Part shown: piece after piece, positions 11,621 through 23,207 of the stretch | Numbering within the stretch: the stretch's first letter is position 1 | Layout: each line of letters opens with the position of its first letter | Source: Ettlia oleoabundans | Lineage: Eukaryota > Chlorophyta > Chlorophyceae > Chlamydomonadales | Reading direction: 5' to 3' | DNA: 39,353 nucleotides | Assembly (NCBI GenBank): GCA_019693395.1 | Contig: JAAMXP010000362.1 | Span: 1 to 39,353, forward strand | The notes under the pieces: generated by a model | The model's input: only the letters and a program-made list of their open reading frames with translations | The model's database searches: none | Told to the model about the DNA's origin: nothing | Made by a program: the position numbers and the translations under genes

Positions 11621-12984
11621 TCAAAACTTCGTCTTGAACAGGTCGCCAAATTTCTCAGCCTGAAGCAGATACTTGGTGCTGAGCATCTCGTTATTTAGAT
11701 CTCTACCGCATCTATGATATGCCAGCAGCAGGCCCTCCACGCACAGCACCAGCGTCTTCTTATCCAGCTGTCGCCAACTATCTGACTTGAGCAGTACATC
11801 TTTAACAAAGTGGCGGTCAGCTTCCTCGCGACTATTTGCACCAGCAGTGACATGCCGCAGCAGCCCAGAGACACAGCAGCACCTGCATGCATCGACTGGA
11901 GCTGATAGAACCGTTGCGTTCCATCTATTCGAGGTATGTTCCACCTAGCTAGCCAGGGTGCGCCACCAAGAGCACACATCCCAAAACAATTGGAACAGTG
12001 ATGTTTTTTGCCTGACCGGCATCACACTACTTTAGTTCGCGCCTGAGTTTATGCACCGACTCATCCTCGCTTAACCGCTGTGCAGCCACCAGCAGTCCCA
12101 AGTAATCCTTTTGTTGGGCGATAGTGTATGTTGCGCTGGGCGTGTAGTCTGCCACAATCTGCAGCAGAGGTACAACACAAAGGCAGCACTCGTGCATGTC
12201 AACCGCAAACTGGCCTGCGTGTCTTTGCAGCACTGCGTTCGCCATACAAGTGAAGAGCTGCAAAGCCATGTGTAACCTAAAACAAAACGACAGCCTTACA
12301 GAACAGTCACTCACCTTGATCGCAGACGGGGCATCTAGCTTGGCAGCCAGCTGCATCATCGCATGCAGCACCTCCTGATCTGCTATATCAACATTGGCCA
12401 CCTGTGCTGGGGCTGCTATCGGATCGTAAATGATACGCAGAAACAGGCGGGTTGCACGCTGGGCCACATCTTCTCTGATGTCGCCAGGCAGTGAGAAAGC
12501 ATGGGACAACACTTCAGAGGACAAGCCATCGGTGCTCAGTGCCACCTCTCGCAGCACCCTGAATGCATGTATAGAGGAACGTTCATGTGGCGTCCTCCGT
12601 GACACTCTCCACCACATAAACACCATACTTGAATAGCTGACCTGCTTTGCAACTCTGCTGGCCGGACGTGTGTTCATGCATACATTTGATCCAGTTACGC
12701 AAATCAATCAACACAGACTGCAGTGCATTGCCACTGAGAAGATCAGGAGGGTTGACAAGCCCAAAAGCCCAACATGAAGGCAAAGCATAAGGTGTGCCAT
12801 GGTACAGGCCATGGCGTGATGGGTACTGCAGCGTGCAGCACTGCTCACGGGCAGCAGGTGCTTGCCTGCAGTGCTGAGCCAGCACAGCACTGTGCAGGGG
12901 CAGTTTGCTGCTGCCCAGTTCCAGTGTGACATCTGCCATCCGCGCCAGAGCTTGGGACTGGTCGGGCAGGTGCTCCAGATCCAT
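11621..12984 (-). CDS. BTB/POZ domain protein
   Basis: Predicted 318-aa protein with an N-terminal BTB fold (MADVTLELGSSKLPLHSAVLAQH, cut here in two parts: ADVTLELG and LPLHSAVLAQH). BTB domains dimerise and often act as CUL3 ubiquitin-ligase adaptors. Exons: 12984-12866, 12733-12629, 12558-12315, 12257-12031 and 11882-11621. Phases agree at all four junctions. The first intron (12865-12734) has a GC donor (CAG|GCAAGC). The others are unusually short, 57, 70 and 148 bp. Residues 75-318 are all-helical (REVALSTDGLSSEVLSHAFSLP, split as VALSTDGLSS and EVLSHAF; DVLLKSDSWRQLDKKTLV), similar to the BACK-like region of plant BTB proteins. The open frame extends upstream of 12984 without an ATG, so a 5' exon is possible. 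No kelch, MATH or NPH3 module is seen. Confidence 0.75.
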
Positions 12985-13862
12985 TGCATCGAACACAACG
13001 ATTTCTTGCAATCTTGAAAAGGCCGCTGTAGAGGATTGAGCCCCACTGAAAGTGGAGGCCCCTTGGACTGTACAACTGGGGTGTTGGGTACTGTGGAGGC
13101 AAGAGGCACGTCTTGGCTGCTTGCCTTTCAGATGTGCCTGCACTGAGATTTCTGTAATCGGTGCACCGATTGAGTTGTAAAGTTGGTGAACAATCTGCCC
13201 ATCAGCTTTCTACAGTTGCCAATCCAACCATGCTTTCAGTGAGGTGGGGCATGTCGCGTGCTTATGCTTTGCCATTCAGACCGCCCATTGACATGAACAT
13301 GCTAACCCTGTATTGCTTTTTCATCTCAATACTTTCTACATCGACAAATAAATAGGCTATGTAGACAATGTTGGCGCTACACTCAAGCCTTAAAGAGACA
13401 CAGGGGAGGGAAAAAGGAAAGCACAGCAAAGCGTTGGTATGCTGACCGGAATCAAGGAAAAATCAGGAATGTGAAACAAGAGAATCCAGATGATAACGAT
13501 TGGGAAAACAAGACTTTGACAACATGGTGTAGAGGCAAGCCAGAATGAACATGCAGTAACCTTGCACACGAATGCGGTGAAGGTGGGCTCAACCCATAGC
13601 TGACTGGCCGCAGCGGCAACAAGCACTGCTGGCTACCAGCAGCAGGAAAATGCGGGTAAGTAGTCGATGCCAAGACAGCGTGGACAGACGAACAGGAACA
13701 AATACACAGAAACGTTTGGGCAGCTTCACTGACTTCATCCTTTAAATACTACTACAAGTTCGGCTACGTAGCCATTAGTGCGGTTGTGGGCAGGAAGCAT
13801 GATCCCCTTGGTGTTTTGCTCAAGGTCACCCGAACTGGTACGGTGCTCCAGCCGATGGGCAC
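12985..13862. other. Intergenic between two same-strand genes
   Basis: About 880 bp. It should hold the BTB promoter and the 3' UTR of the Gln-rich gene ending at 13863. An open frame continuing the BTB reading frame upstream to 13143 lacks an ATG. I see no other gene. Confidence 0.5.
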
Positions 13863-16800
13863 TCACATGTTGGCAGCACTCTTGGTAGTTCCACAGGGAA
13901 GGGCGCCTGCCGGCATGGAGAGGGGTGTTGGAGACCTGAGCGGCCCACCAGCTGCATCCTCAGCCACAGCAGCGGCTGCTGCTTCCCTTGCCAGGCCATC
14001 GCTGCCCCCATGGCTGCCTGAGCTGCACCCTTGCAGCAACTGCATGAAACCTGCAGAGCCGCCTGCAGTGGGACGCAGAGGGCAGACGAGTGGGTAGGCT
14101 GGTAGGTTGGGAGAACCTTGCAATCAGCTTGCAGGGAGTCGTTCAAGAACCGCAATTATCAAGCAGCAGAAGTACTGAAAGCAGTAGGGATGGGCTGCCT
14201 GGCCAACTCGGGCGCTAAGCACCAACATCAAGTCAGACAAGAAGCGTCAAAAATGCCGGTGGGACTCACCGCCAACCGCACCGCCGCTATCCGTTGCCTG
14301 CTGCTGCAAAAATTCCTGCAACTCTTGCAGCGGCGAAACTTCTGCGCCCTGCAGCCAGTCCTTGCTTTTAGCCTGTTTCTCAGTTGGAGCTGTGAGTGGG
14401 TCGGCTAGGATGGGGTTGGAAGAGTGCAGGCTGCGCTCTCGCTTGTGACTGGGTCTGGTTGGCAGCCCGCCGTCGTCGGAGCCACCTGCTGGAGCTGGTG
14501 TGATGCCTGCTGTGACAGGAAAAGAAGCAGCTGCAGTGGTGGCTGGAGGGTCTTCCACAAACTGCAGCAGATTGCTGCCCACACCACTGGCATGTCTGTC
14601 CAGGGACAAACGTGGTTGTGAGCCGACCACTGCCACCTCAACCTCGAGATATGCGTGCTGCGCTGCCTGCTGCCCCGGCAGCACTGGTTGGACTGTGACA
14701 ACTGACTGAAGCGTAGGCGCAGCTTGTGTCACCATGTGCTCTCCCACGGGCTGTGCCGGCGAGAGGATGGATTGGGCGGCCAGCGCGGTTGCTGCGGCCG
14801 CCGTGGCAGGTGGCAGCGCGACGGCGCCTGCATTCCCGTTGCTGGACCCGCTTCCGTTGCTGCGGGCTGATGCAGTGGCCAGGAGGAGCTGCTGCTGCTG
14901 TGCTGCCGCGGTAGCCACCAGCTGCTGCGTGGCAGCTAGTTCAGCGGTCAGGGAGTTTGGCTCCTGTGGACTGCCAACCAGCAGCGCCCCGGGTTGGTGC
15001 TGGCCGGCAACCGCTGCCAGCGGGGTGCCACTTGGTGAGGCTGATGGCTGCTGTGCATGCTGTGGTGCCAGCGCCAGGTTGGCAAGCGGGCCGTTGAGCG
15101 CTGCCGCCGCCGCTTGCACCGGAACGTGGGCCTGCGTCGTTTGCCCCTGTGCCTGCGCATGTGCTGCATGGGTCAGCAAGGCCCCGCCATTAGGGGAACC
15201 CAGCTGTGACGTCGATCCCGGCAACGCGAATGATTGACCCTGTTGAGGTAGCAGCGCCGCCGCCGTGGTGGCGGGCACAGACACGGGCACAGCCATTGGC
15301 ATCTGTTGCTGCAGCGACAGCCGCTGCGGCGCTAGCTGCAGGGCCGGCTGGGGAATGGGTGCAGCAGGGGCGCCGACATTTGCCAGCTGGGACTGTACAG
15401 GCACCTGTAATGGCTGAGTCACGCCCACAGCCTGCGCTCCCTGCAATTGCTGTTGCACCAAGTGCTGCTGCACCAACTGCCCCTGCTGCTGCTGCTGTGC
15501 CGGCAGAGATGGTGCCATGATGGAAGCGGGGGTGGGGTGCATGCTGCGCAGCCCTGTTGGCGCACCCAGCTGCTGAACGGCAGCATACGCGCCGGCTGCC
15601 GCCGAAGATGCACCTACACCTGAGCTGCATGGCAGCAGCATCGCAGCTGAACTGGGGTGCGGCAGCATACTCACTGCTGAGCTGGCTGAAAGTAGCAATG
15701 CCTCCGAAGCAGCCTGCTGCTGAAGCAGTTGCTGCTGCTGGATAGCTTGCTGCTGCTGCGCGAGAACATGCTGGTGCGCTTGCTGATGATGTGCCTGCAC
15801 CAGAGCTTGCTGCTGCACCTGCTGCTGTTGCACATGTGCTAGTGCCTGCTGCTGTGCATGCGCCAGTGCCTGATGTTGATGCTGCTGAAGGGCTTGGTGC
15901 TGCGCCTGTGCCATCGTCTGCTGCTGTTGCGCCTGAGCCAGTGCGTGCTGTTGTGCTGCCTGCTGCTGTTGTAGTGCCAGCTGCTGCGCGGCGTGCTGTT
16001 GCTGCAGCGCAACCTGCTGCGCCTGAGCCTGCTGTGTCTGCTGCGCCTGGTGTGCTTGCTGGTGGGCAACCAGGGCGGCCAGCTGCTGCTGCGCATGCTG
16101 CGCAGGGTCCAGTGTGGGCGCAGATTGGGAGGAAGGCACCTGCTGCACCACAGTGGTTGTGCCGTTGGCATCTCGATGCAGGCTTGTTTGCAGTGTAAGG
16201 CTGGCGTGCAGGGCGGCTGCCGCAGCGCCAGGCTGCGTCAGGCCTATGGCCTCAGCCGCCTGCGCCAGGCTGGAAAACTGCTGCTGCGTGGCCTGCTGCC
16301 GCCGAGGCCCGGTTGTCACAGAATGAGCTGGAGGGGCGGCAGAGTGCGGCGCCACGCCAAGGGACCACTGTTGCTGCTGTTGCTGCTGCATGTCAGCAGG
16401 CCATTCCTTAGGGTGGCTCAAGTTACCAGCAAGAATGGCTTCGAGTTCGCTCTGGCTGAGGGGCGGAGGGGTGGGCACCCCGCTGCTCACAGCCCCGCTG
16501 CTGCAGGGACAAGAGGCAACAGAAGTAGCTTAAGATTATCAATCCACTTGAAGGGTGTGTCAAGACTGCCGCCAATACTCTGTCTTAGCTAGCTGAAATG
16601 TTATGTGCATCTTACCAGTCCGCGGAGCCTTTTGCCACCAGGTGCAAGCTGGCAAGCGCGCCCGAAACGTCGGAGGGTTGGCCGCAACCTGCAATAGCAA
16701 CCATATGGATGGGTGACGAGGGTGGGTCCCACACGTAAGGGGCAGCCCTTGCTTTGCATTCAGTAGGCTTCCGGGCATTGTCTTGAACTCAGCAAGGTCA

Positions 16801-17053
16801 GCAACAGTGAAGACAGCGAAAATTGTGTGGCCCCCGTACGGCGTTTGCGGCAGCCAGCAGACGCTAGGGCGGGAGGGCAGTGTGGGGCGGGCGCGGGTCC
16901 ACATACCGCATCACCGTTCGGGTAATCCGTATCCATGAACTTACAGATGGCCAGCCGCGCTGGAAGTAGCAGGGACCCGTTTAGCGGCGCAGACGAACCC
17001 GCCCTGCCCCTCAGTGGCGCACCTGAGTTGTGTTGTAGAGCACCCAAGTCCAT
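13863..17053 (-). CDS. Large Gln/Ala-rich protein, probable transcription regulator
   Basis: Not recognised. Proposed exons 17053-16945, 16688-16616, 16500-14270 and 14062-13863 give 870 aa with matching phases. Exon 3 is a single 2.2-kb open frame. Residues 60-90 contain a charged helix (LSQSELEAILAGNLSHPKEW), then a run of seven Gln. From about residue 170 to 330 the chain is dominated by QQ, QA and HQ (for example QQQALAHVQQQQVQQQ). Two-thirds of the rest is Ala/Pro/Gln/Ser low complexity. Near the C-terminus lie a basic patch (RPSHKRERS) and a helix ending LQELQEFLQQQ. Such composition is typical of disordered activation domains in transcription or RNA-binding regulators, but no DNA- or RNA-binding fold is visible. 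The two 5' exons are the weak part: an alternative donor at 16906 is also plausible. Confidence 0.65.
15706..16125 (-). repeat. CAG/CAA-rich coding low-complexity tract
   Basis: On the minus strand this stretch is made largely of CAG, CAA, GCC/GCA and CAT codons encoding Gln, Ala and His. On the plus strand it appears as CTG/TTG repeats and creates several false open frames. Confidence 0.85.
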
Positions 17054-17971
17054 CGCTACACACACCGGCTTTACACGCTTTGGCCACAAACGCGGAAGGC
17101 ATCACGCCTAACGCGTGGCCGCTTTCTTTCGGGCCAAGGGCATCCAGCCCATCTCAGGACCGCGGATAGATGGCCAGCTTGCGGGTGTTCGGCGCTCTTA
17201 TGCCGGTTGCAAAGTGTATCTAGGCAGTTTAAAGCTCTGAAACCCAGTGAAGAAAAATCTGCACCGCCAGCCTCTTTCGCCGTAGCTGTGGTCTCACCCA
17301 AATCCGCCTCTGCTGTGCTCAACAGCACGACACAACAGCGCTAAGCCAAGGGCGCTGCGCCATCAGGGAGCACATCTCCAACTGGTGGTCAACAGCGTGA
17401 CCAGCAGGAAGCTGGACCTGTGCTAGCGCTGGATGCCTGGCAAGGACAATGGCGAACCACTGCATTGATGTCAACGTAGACAGACATAAGCCTCGTCCGC
17501 ACTGCTATACCTGCGTTGCTAGCGCTGCAAAGATCACACCTTGCCTTTACTCCCAAGATTCCCCCCTGATGATCTGACGAGATTCCAACAGTGAACGCCC
17601 ACTAATCTAGATGAGCAGTGTCCGACGTGAACTGGACGAAACCTTCATAAGATGTACGCTTGCATGGGAGGCCATATTCACTGCACCACCTGCCGAGCCT
17701 GGGTGCCTCTGCGCGTTGCACGCTTCCAGGGTGGCCAAGACATCGCAAACCAAGTCCCTTTGCATTTTACGAAGCAAGCGCCTGCAGTCCGGCAGGGCTG
17801 ATCGGGACGCTTGTAGGCGCCAGCGCCCCTGCCTTCGTAAACTTATGTACACAGCCTGTCCAACTGCTCCTGGAAGCTCAAATGATAACCTGCCAACGCA
17901 CAAATCCCCAGAACTCCCCTACTCAAGTCCATGCTAGCCCATGCATCAGCTTACAGCAATGCGAGCGAAAC
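17054..17971. other. Intergenic between Gln-rich gene and UPRT
   Basis: About 920 bp between two minus-strand genes. It should hold the promoter of the Gln-rich gene and the UPRT 3' UTR. A minus-strand TGTAA (17955-17951) sits only 17 bases past the UPRT stop. Open frames on both strands look like chance. Confidence 0.5.
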
Positions 17972-20328
17972 CTAGGTAGTGTTGAAAGCTCTGTCTCCCG
18001 CATCTCCCAGCCCGGGAACAATGTACCCGCGCTCATCCAGCTCAGGGTCAATCATGGCGGTATACAGCGTCAGCCCAGGATACCGCTCGCCCAACAGCTT
18101 CAGCGCTGGCGGAGCGCACACGATGCTGCAGCAAATGGCAGGTTGAGATGTGCGTAAGGCACTTAGATGGCTGTTAGGGCTGGTCTGGGACTGCAGCCGG
18201 TAGCAATGATGCGAAATGGGTTGCATGGGATGTAAGCAGGCATACAAGCATGGCCACAGCAGGTGGCTGTTTGAACAACAAGCGCATGCCTGGCTAGCTG
18301 TCCATACATCGACTGCAGAGCTGGCAGCAGCAACGGGCGGCAGGATGCCAGCACCAATGTCCCAAATGGCTGCCTACAGCATACGGACGCACCTAATGAC
18401 CCGGATCATGTCTGGCGATGCGCCGCGCGACACAATGTCGTCAATTACTTGCACTAGGGTGCCTCCTGCAGCAGTTCCAGCGCAGCTGCAGTTGTTACAA
18501 AACCATCAACATGTATAAGTGCAGCAGGACAACTGTAACCTCTGTGACATAATCAACTCACAGCAGCCCTTGGCTACGCACAACCGCCGCTTGCAACTTC
18601 AACAGTCCACTGGCCAGCCAGAGCTGTCAAGAAGGGGTAATGACCTGCTATTTTATCCTGCGCAGCGTAACCATGCCACAGCCGTCTAGTGAGGCTGACT
18701 CTGATTGCAAAGCCTGTTTTTATAGGCATTGCTGTAAGCTGCACCATCTGCCCAATACTGTACCAGACCTGTTGCCAGCATGGGGTCTGCCACCAGTATC
18801 CGATCCTCTGGGGTGAAGCTCGGAGGAAGCTTGTTGAGGTAGCAGGTGGCCTGGCAGTACCAGGGGCAAAGGATTTTGTTGGGTGGGTGCACAGTGTAAG
18901 TAAGGGTGTACAAGGGCTAGGCTAGTGATTGGAAAACAGCTAGCAAACAACAATGACCTGATCAGCCAGGCACGCATGGGGATTCATTGTGGCCAACATA
19001 ACGGTCGAGGATCGCAACCTCAAAATCCCGGCTCTGTACAACCTCCTACAGAGTTCACCATGGCCTTCCTTTGCAAACAAGCCAACTTGACAGCCGCGGA
19101 CATCTCCGGCACAGAAATATTCTCAGCACACTCGACACATTCGCCTGCCACCCGCATATGACCGAGAAACAGGACTGATGAGACACCCACCTCAAGTGTG
19201 TCGTCGTTCCTTACGTACCCCACATGGTATGTCTGTGTGACTGGCAGCAGGGTGGCTGACTGCTCCAAAAGAATCAGTCCCGCACGTAGGATTGGCACAA
19301 CCTGCATTATAGCGGCATTGCAGTAAAAGCGATAGGGCACAAGCGATATGATCAAAAAGAGATTGAAATTGGCGATCCAGTGGCAATTGGGCAGTAAGCA
19401 GACACAGCTAGGCGGGGCAGTCTTAATAAGCATATGTACGTAGGCGGTACCCCCAAGGGTAATGTCACGCATGGGTCCACAGGTTGCTGTCCTGCCAACT
19501 ACCAGGACTTTGGCCGCTTACGCCCTGCCAAATCACCCTGTCGCTCAGCTGGCATTTATAACTTGTTGAAAACAATGTTCCTCTTTGGACTGGTTTGCTG
19601 GCTTTGCTGCTGGCTTTGCTGTCACAAACCAAGCATGTGCATTGTGCACCACACCTTGATGGGCCGCATGGGGTCCACAAACGTTGCATCAGCTATGCCC
19701 AATGGCGTTTGGACCTGGCCCTCTATGGTGGGCAGCCACTCGCGGGCTGCCTCGTAGATCAGAATGCGTCCCAGCTCTGCAAAAAGCGCACTCAAGATAC
19801 TCACCCATCCCAATAACTTGAATAAAGGGCTACACCTTGCCAGCGTCCAGCTAGGATAGCTGCTACACGTATTGGTATCACTCATGCAGTCGGGCTTGGG
19901 ATTCCCAAACCCATGAGCATCTGGCCGGTGGACAGCATAACAGTTGCCCACCGAACAAGCAGTGCAAGGAGGGGCAGCGTACTAACCAGCTGCTGCGGTG
20001 CGGAAAATGGCAGAGGGGGTGTCCTTGGTTCGCATGACAGCCAGCCAATGCTTCACAAGCGGGTGTGGTGGCACATAGATCTGCAGGACAATACGGAGGC
20101 AGTGTGCATAAATGGCCCGGCAGCGGTGCTACGGGAGCGGACGAGCAGGGAGGCGGGAGGTGGTCATTTTGCCCCTGGAGAACGGTGATTGCCATGGCTG
20201 CGCCAGCTGCATCTGACCAGCATTTGCTGCTTGGGAGGAGCCATGGCCGCGCAGAAGAGCCGCGTTCCTCGAGCTGGGCGCACGGCCAAGCGGCCAGCCG
20301 CTGGTTGCCACCGCACTGCTGCCCGCAT
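17972..20328 (-). CDS. UPP: Uracil phosphoribosyltransferase
   Basis: Pyrimidine-salvage enzyme: uracil + PRPP gives UMP + pyrophosphate. Seven exons: 20328-20218, 20080-19987, 19776-19655, 19301-19191, 18850-18769, 18465-18393 and 18125-17972, giving 248 aa with all phases matching. The sequence follows the family from end to end: MLIYVPPHPLVKHWL, AELGRILIYEAAREWLP, VVPILRAGLILLE, YLNKLPPSF, the PRPP loop VADPMLATGGT (residues 166-176) and the uracil-binding C-terminus GYIVPGLGDAGDR (231-243). Residues 1-34 are Arg/Ala-rich (MRAAVRWQPAAGRLAVRPAR) and look like a plastid transit peptide, as in plant UPP. No uridine-kinase domain is fused, unlike the plant UKL proteins. The gene is head-to-head with the SNARE gene. 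Confidence 0.96.
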
Positions 20329-20587
20329 GGATGCTACTTCTACTGAAGATGCAAACAAAAAGATAATGGACGAGGAAATTTTGCGCAATGGCGTCACATG
20401 CGGAGCATGCTGCGCTACACTGCAGCTCGCCATTGGTAGATTGTGCCTACCCGAGGCGGGGTGCTCAGGCATTGACCGCCCATGAAAGTGGCTGTGAGCC
20501 GACTACGAAAGCAGCAACTACCAACTGTCTGCCTCCGCACTTACGAGCGCTGGGGCTTCCCGGCACAGGCCGGCCGCTGGCGGCGGG
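20329..20587. promoter_or_regulatory. Shared divergent promoter region, UPRT / Bet1-like SNARE
   Basis: 259 bp lie between opposed start codons. No other gene fits, so the promoters of both must be here or overlap the first exons. This is positional inference. Confidence 0.5.
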
Positions 20588-21370
20588 ATGAAGAGGCAAC
20601 CCCTGTTCGGCGCGGGGGCTCCTGGCAGTGGTTCTCAGGTGCGCTGCACAAGCTGCGCTAAGGGGCGCCACCACCGCCGGCTGCCTCACGCTGGATCACA
20701 GGGTAGGGTAGCGCGCATCCAACATTAGTGCCGCCAGCTGCAGGACCACTCCCATGTAGACCTGGAGGCCATGGAGGCCGAGAATGACAGGGGAATAGCG
20801 GCATTGAGCGAGCGTGTGGGTGCACTGCGCGGCATGACAAGCGGCATTCACGGCGAGGTGGAGTCACAACACCGGCTGCTCGATACAATGGTGCGCTCCT
20901 TCCCCACTCCGGGCACAATACTCGTCACGCTTTTTGTGCCCGTCCCGCTGTTGCTTCTTTGTCTGTCATTAGGGTGCGCCAAATGCGATGCCAAACATTG
21001 TGGTGTGGCGCTTGCCAGCTTTCTGCTTGTCTGGCGCACCGAAAGTCGCTGCCACGTTGCTGCTGTAAGGACAATTTGATGCTGCTTAGACCTTAGGCAA
21101 CATGCGTCCACACTGCAGTTGCCTGTTGCTGCTCCTGCTGCTGCACCCGGTGTGCTTCCTTTTGTCTCAGTTACCCAGCCCTGCTCCTGCTGCCGTCACT
21201 CTTCCTTCTGTCCGCAGTCGTTGAGCATGGGAGGGGTACAACTCAGCCTCAAAGCCACAGCAGACAAGCTGTCCAAAGTTATGTCAGAGCCACAGAAGCG
21301 GCGAATGGTGTACATGGCGTGTGGTGCTGCTGTGCTGCTCTTCCTATTGTACGTGTGGATGGTGCATTGA
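20588..21370 (+). CDS. BET1: Bet1-like Qc-SNARE
   Basis: Small tail-anchored SNARE of ER-Golgi vesicle fusion, 116 aa. Exons: 20588-20638, 20744-20890 and 21218-21370, all phase 0. The SNARE helix begins at AMEAENDRGIAALSERVGALR and continues TSGIHGEVESQHRLLDTM (central-layer Gln in ESQHRLLD). The heptad pattern carries on through LKATADKLSKVM, split by intron 2. A single C-terminal membrane segment (MACGAAVLLFLLYVWMV) ends two residues from the stop, as in Bet1 and plant BET11/BS14 proteins. The N-terminus is short and lacks a longin domain. Length and layout match the family closely. Confidence 0.92.
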
Positions 21371-22004
21371 ACAAGGCAGGCCTTTTGTATCCCACCTTTA
21401 CTCTCACAGCAACCTCAGAATGATGTGTCTCATATATTGATGTATTCACTTGACTGCCCCATGCATTCGCTTACAGCCCCTATGTGACTTGCATCTCACA
21501 CCGTTACCCTGAAATCGAACGACGTATTTGTGCACAGCGCGCCGTCAGTGAGTTGCACATGACCTTACCTCCCGAACAGCAGCTTTCATTGTGCATCTGC
21601 CGACTGGTCATCAACTTGCGGGCAGTCCAACAGTTGTCAGCATTTATGTCGGCATTATGCATCTGGGGCTGCCGGCACGCAGCCACCATGCCCCCTGTGC
21701 TGGTGGAATCTCGTCATTGCCTTGACTTGTGCCCCGGCAAGGGCTTTCCAGCATGGCTGACTGCTATTACAGCCAGCACTGGGTTGCGGACATAATTGCC
21801 TGCTGCTGCCTGCCACTCGGCTGTAGGATAGCATTACAGGGGATAAGTTGGGCAGGTGGATGGCAGAAATGGCACTTGTGTTCTTCAAGCTTCCAAGCTG
21901 GTGCAGCTGTCAAGCTGCACTGTTCTTCAAGCTTCCAAGCTGGTGCAGCTGTCAAGCTGCGAGATGGGGCTTAACTGGTAATGTGTCATTCAACAAGGTT
22001 CCGC
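21371..22004. other. Convergent 3' region with tandem duplication
   Basis: About 630 bp between the convergent stops of the SNARE gene and the two-pass membrane protein gene. It holds a 42-bp tandem duplication and a minus-strand TGTAA (21838-21834). I see no coding stretch of note. Confidence 0.6.
21879..21962. repeat. 42-bp tandem duplication, two copies
   Basis: The unit beginning TGTTCTTCAAGCTTCC at 21879 is repeated directly at 21921. The copies are identical over 40 bases and differ at the last two (AC against GA). Each copy also contains AAGCTT and AGCTG subrepeats. Confidence 0.95.
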
Positions 22005-22992
22005 TCACTTGTCGTTGCTTAGCCCCCACCAATGAGGCCACTTGTTTTGCGAAGCCTTCTGGGCGTGGCGCTGGCGAGCCATAATCACGAGTTCTCCTTC
22101 ATCATCATCTGTGCCGAGATTGGGCGCTGCATCCAAAATCATGTGAGGCCGGTACAAGTCAACTACGCTTGAGCTTAGACCTCCGAAGATTGCAACTCCT
22201 TCCAAACAGCAAGCCGCCGGCTCTACCCCACAGCCGCCGCTCCGCCTCCACCCTACAAATCAAACCGTCAGGCAGCCAACCCAAGTGCAGATGCGTTTTA
22301 GCCTAGTCAAGCTATTCTTGGCGAGCCAGCGCACCAATTAATCCGACAAGAACCATCGCTGCACCCAGGGCTACCAGCTGGTGCAGGTGGCTGAACAACT
22401 CAGCTTGCATTTCCGTGGGCTGCAAATGGGTGCAATTGACATTGCGTATCCTGCGTACACCATGCTTTTGTTCCTTACAGCTGATTCCAGCCGCGAATAT
22501 ATTGGATGGGGTGAAGCATAATCTAATGGCGGCTAGCGGCGCCGCTAGGTGACAATGTTCAGGTTCCAAAAGCGTCCCATTCCGTGCGCAACCCGCCGCT
22601 TTCAAATGCTTGTCTGAGCTTCTGGTGGAGCAATGCTCGCACAAGTTACACATTTGTAGCACCGAGTAAGTTGCCGCCGTGTTGCTGCCGCCACCAACAA
22701 AGTTGATTGCACCTGACCCCCTGGCAAAGCCAAAATACACTGCTGCGAATATTACAAGCGACGCCAGATATGCGCTGAGCAATACGGCACTGAGCGTGAC
22801 CCATCCTGAAGTCAACACCAACTCGATGCACTCTGGAGTGAGCGGCCTTCACGGACGTTATGCGGCATAAGCTGCCATCGATGTCGGGGAACTGTCGACC
22901 CATGCTGCCAATACACAAGACATCAGTTTTGTTTTTGATGCAGGGCATATACCTCGTGGGCTTAAAACAATGAAACCACCGTAGCGCAGCAT
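22005..22992 (-). CDS. Two-pass membrane protein with Cys-rich glycosylated loop, unknown
   Basis: Not recognised. Exons 22992-22953, 22805-22335 and 22126-22005 join in matching phases to give 210 aa. After a very short N-terminus (MLRYGGFIVLSPRG) comes membrane segment 1 (about residues 15-38, VTLSAVLLSAYLASLVIFAA). A loop of about 115 residues follows with eight cysteines (CNLCEHC cluster plus five) and two N-glycosylation sequons (NGT, NCT). Membrane segment 2 spans about 155-171 (LVALGAAMVLVGLI). The tail is acidic then basic (GTDDDEGELVIMARQRHAQK). The even number of cysteines and the sequons suggest a disulfide-bonded lumenal or extracellular loop. It resembles half a tetraspanin in style but lacks the CCG motif and two segments. 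A hidden intron within exon 2 cannot be excluded. Confidence 0.6.
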
Positions 22993-23207
22993 GATGTCAC
23001 CCACCTGGCAGCTGGCGAAGCGCGCTGCAGCATGCCGCCAGCCTGTCACGGCCTGTCCAGGATCCTGCAGGAAAAGACGGTCACGTATCTCATTTTTTTG
23101 CGTGTATAGGTTGCGTGTTGAGGGATTGCAAACGGTAGGAACTGTAGTCCTTTACTGTCTTTCATTCACCAACGCCAATCGCTCTCAAAGTTACGAAGCG
23201 ATGAAAC
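22993..23207. promoter_or_regulatory. Shared divergent promoter region, membrane protein / HARP helicase
   Basis: 215 bp between opposed start codons. On the plus side an ATG at 23201 opens an eight-codon frame that overlaps the helicase start at 23208. Confidence 0.45.

Noticed and set aside
14734..16592. Several long plus-strand open frames rich in Ala, Leu and Cys
   Set aside because: They are the antisense reading of CAG/CAA repeats in the minus-strand Gln-rich exon; composition follows the repeat, with no start context or domain.
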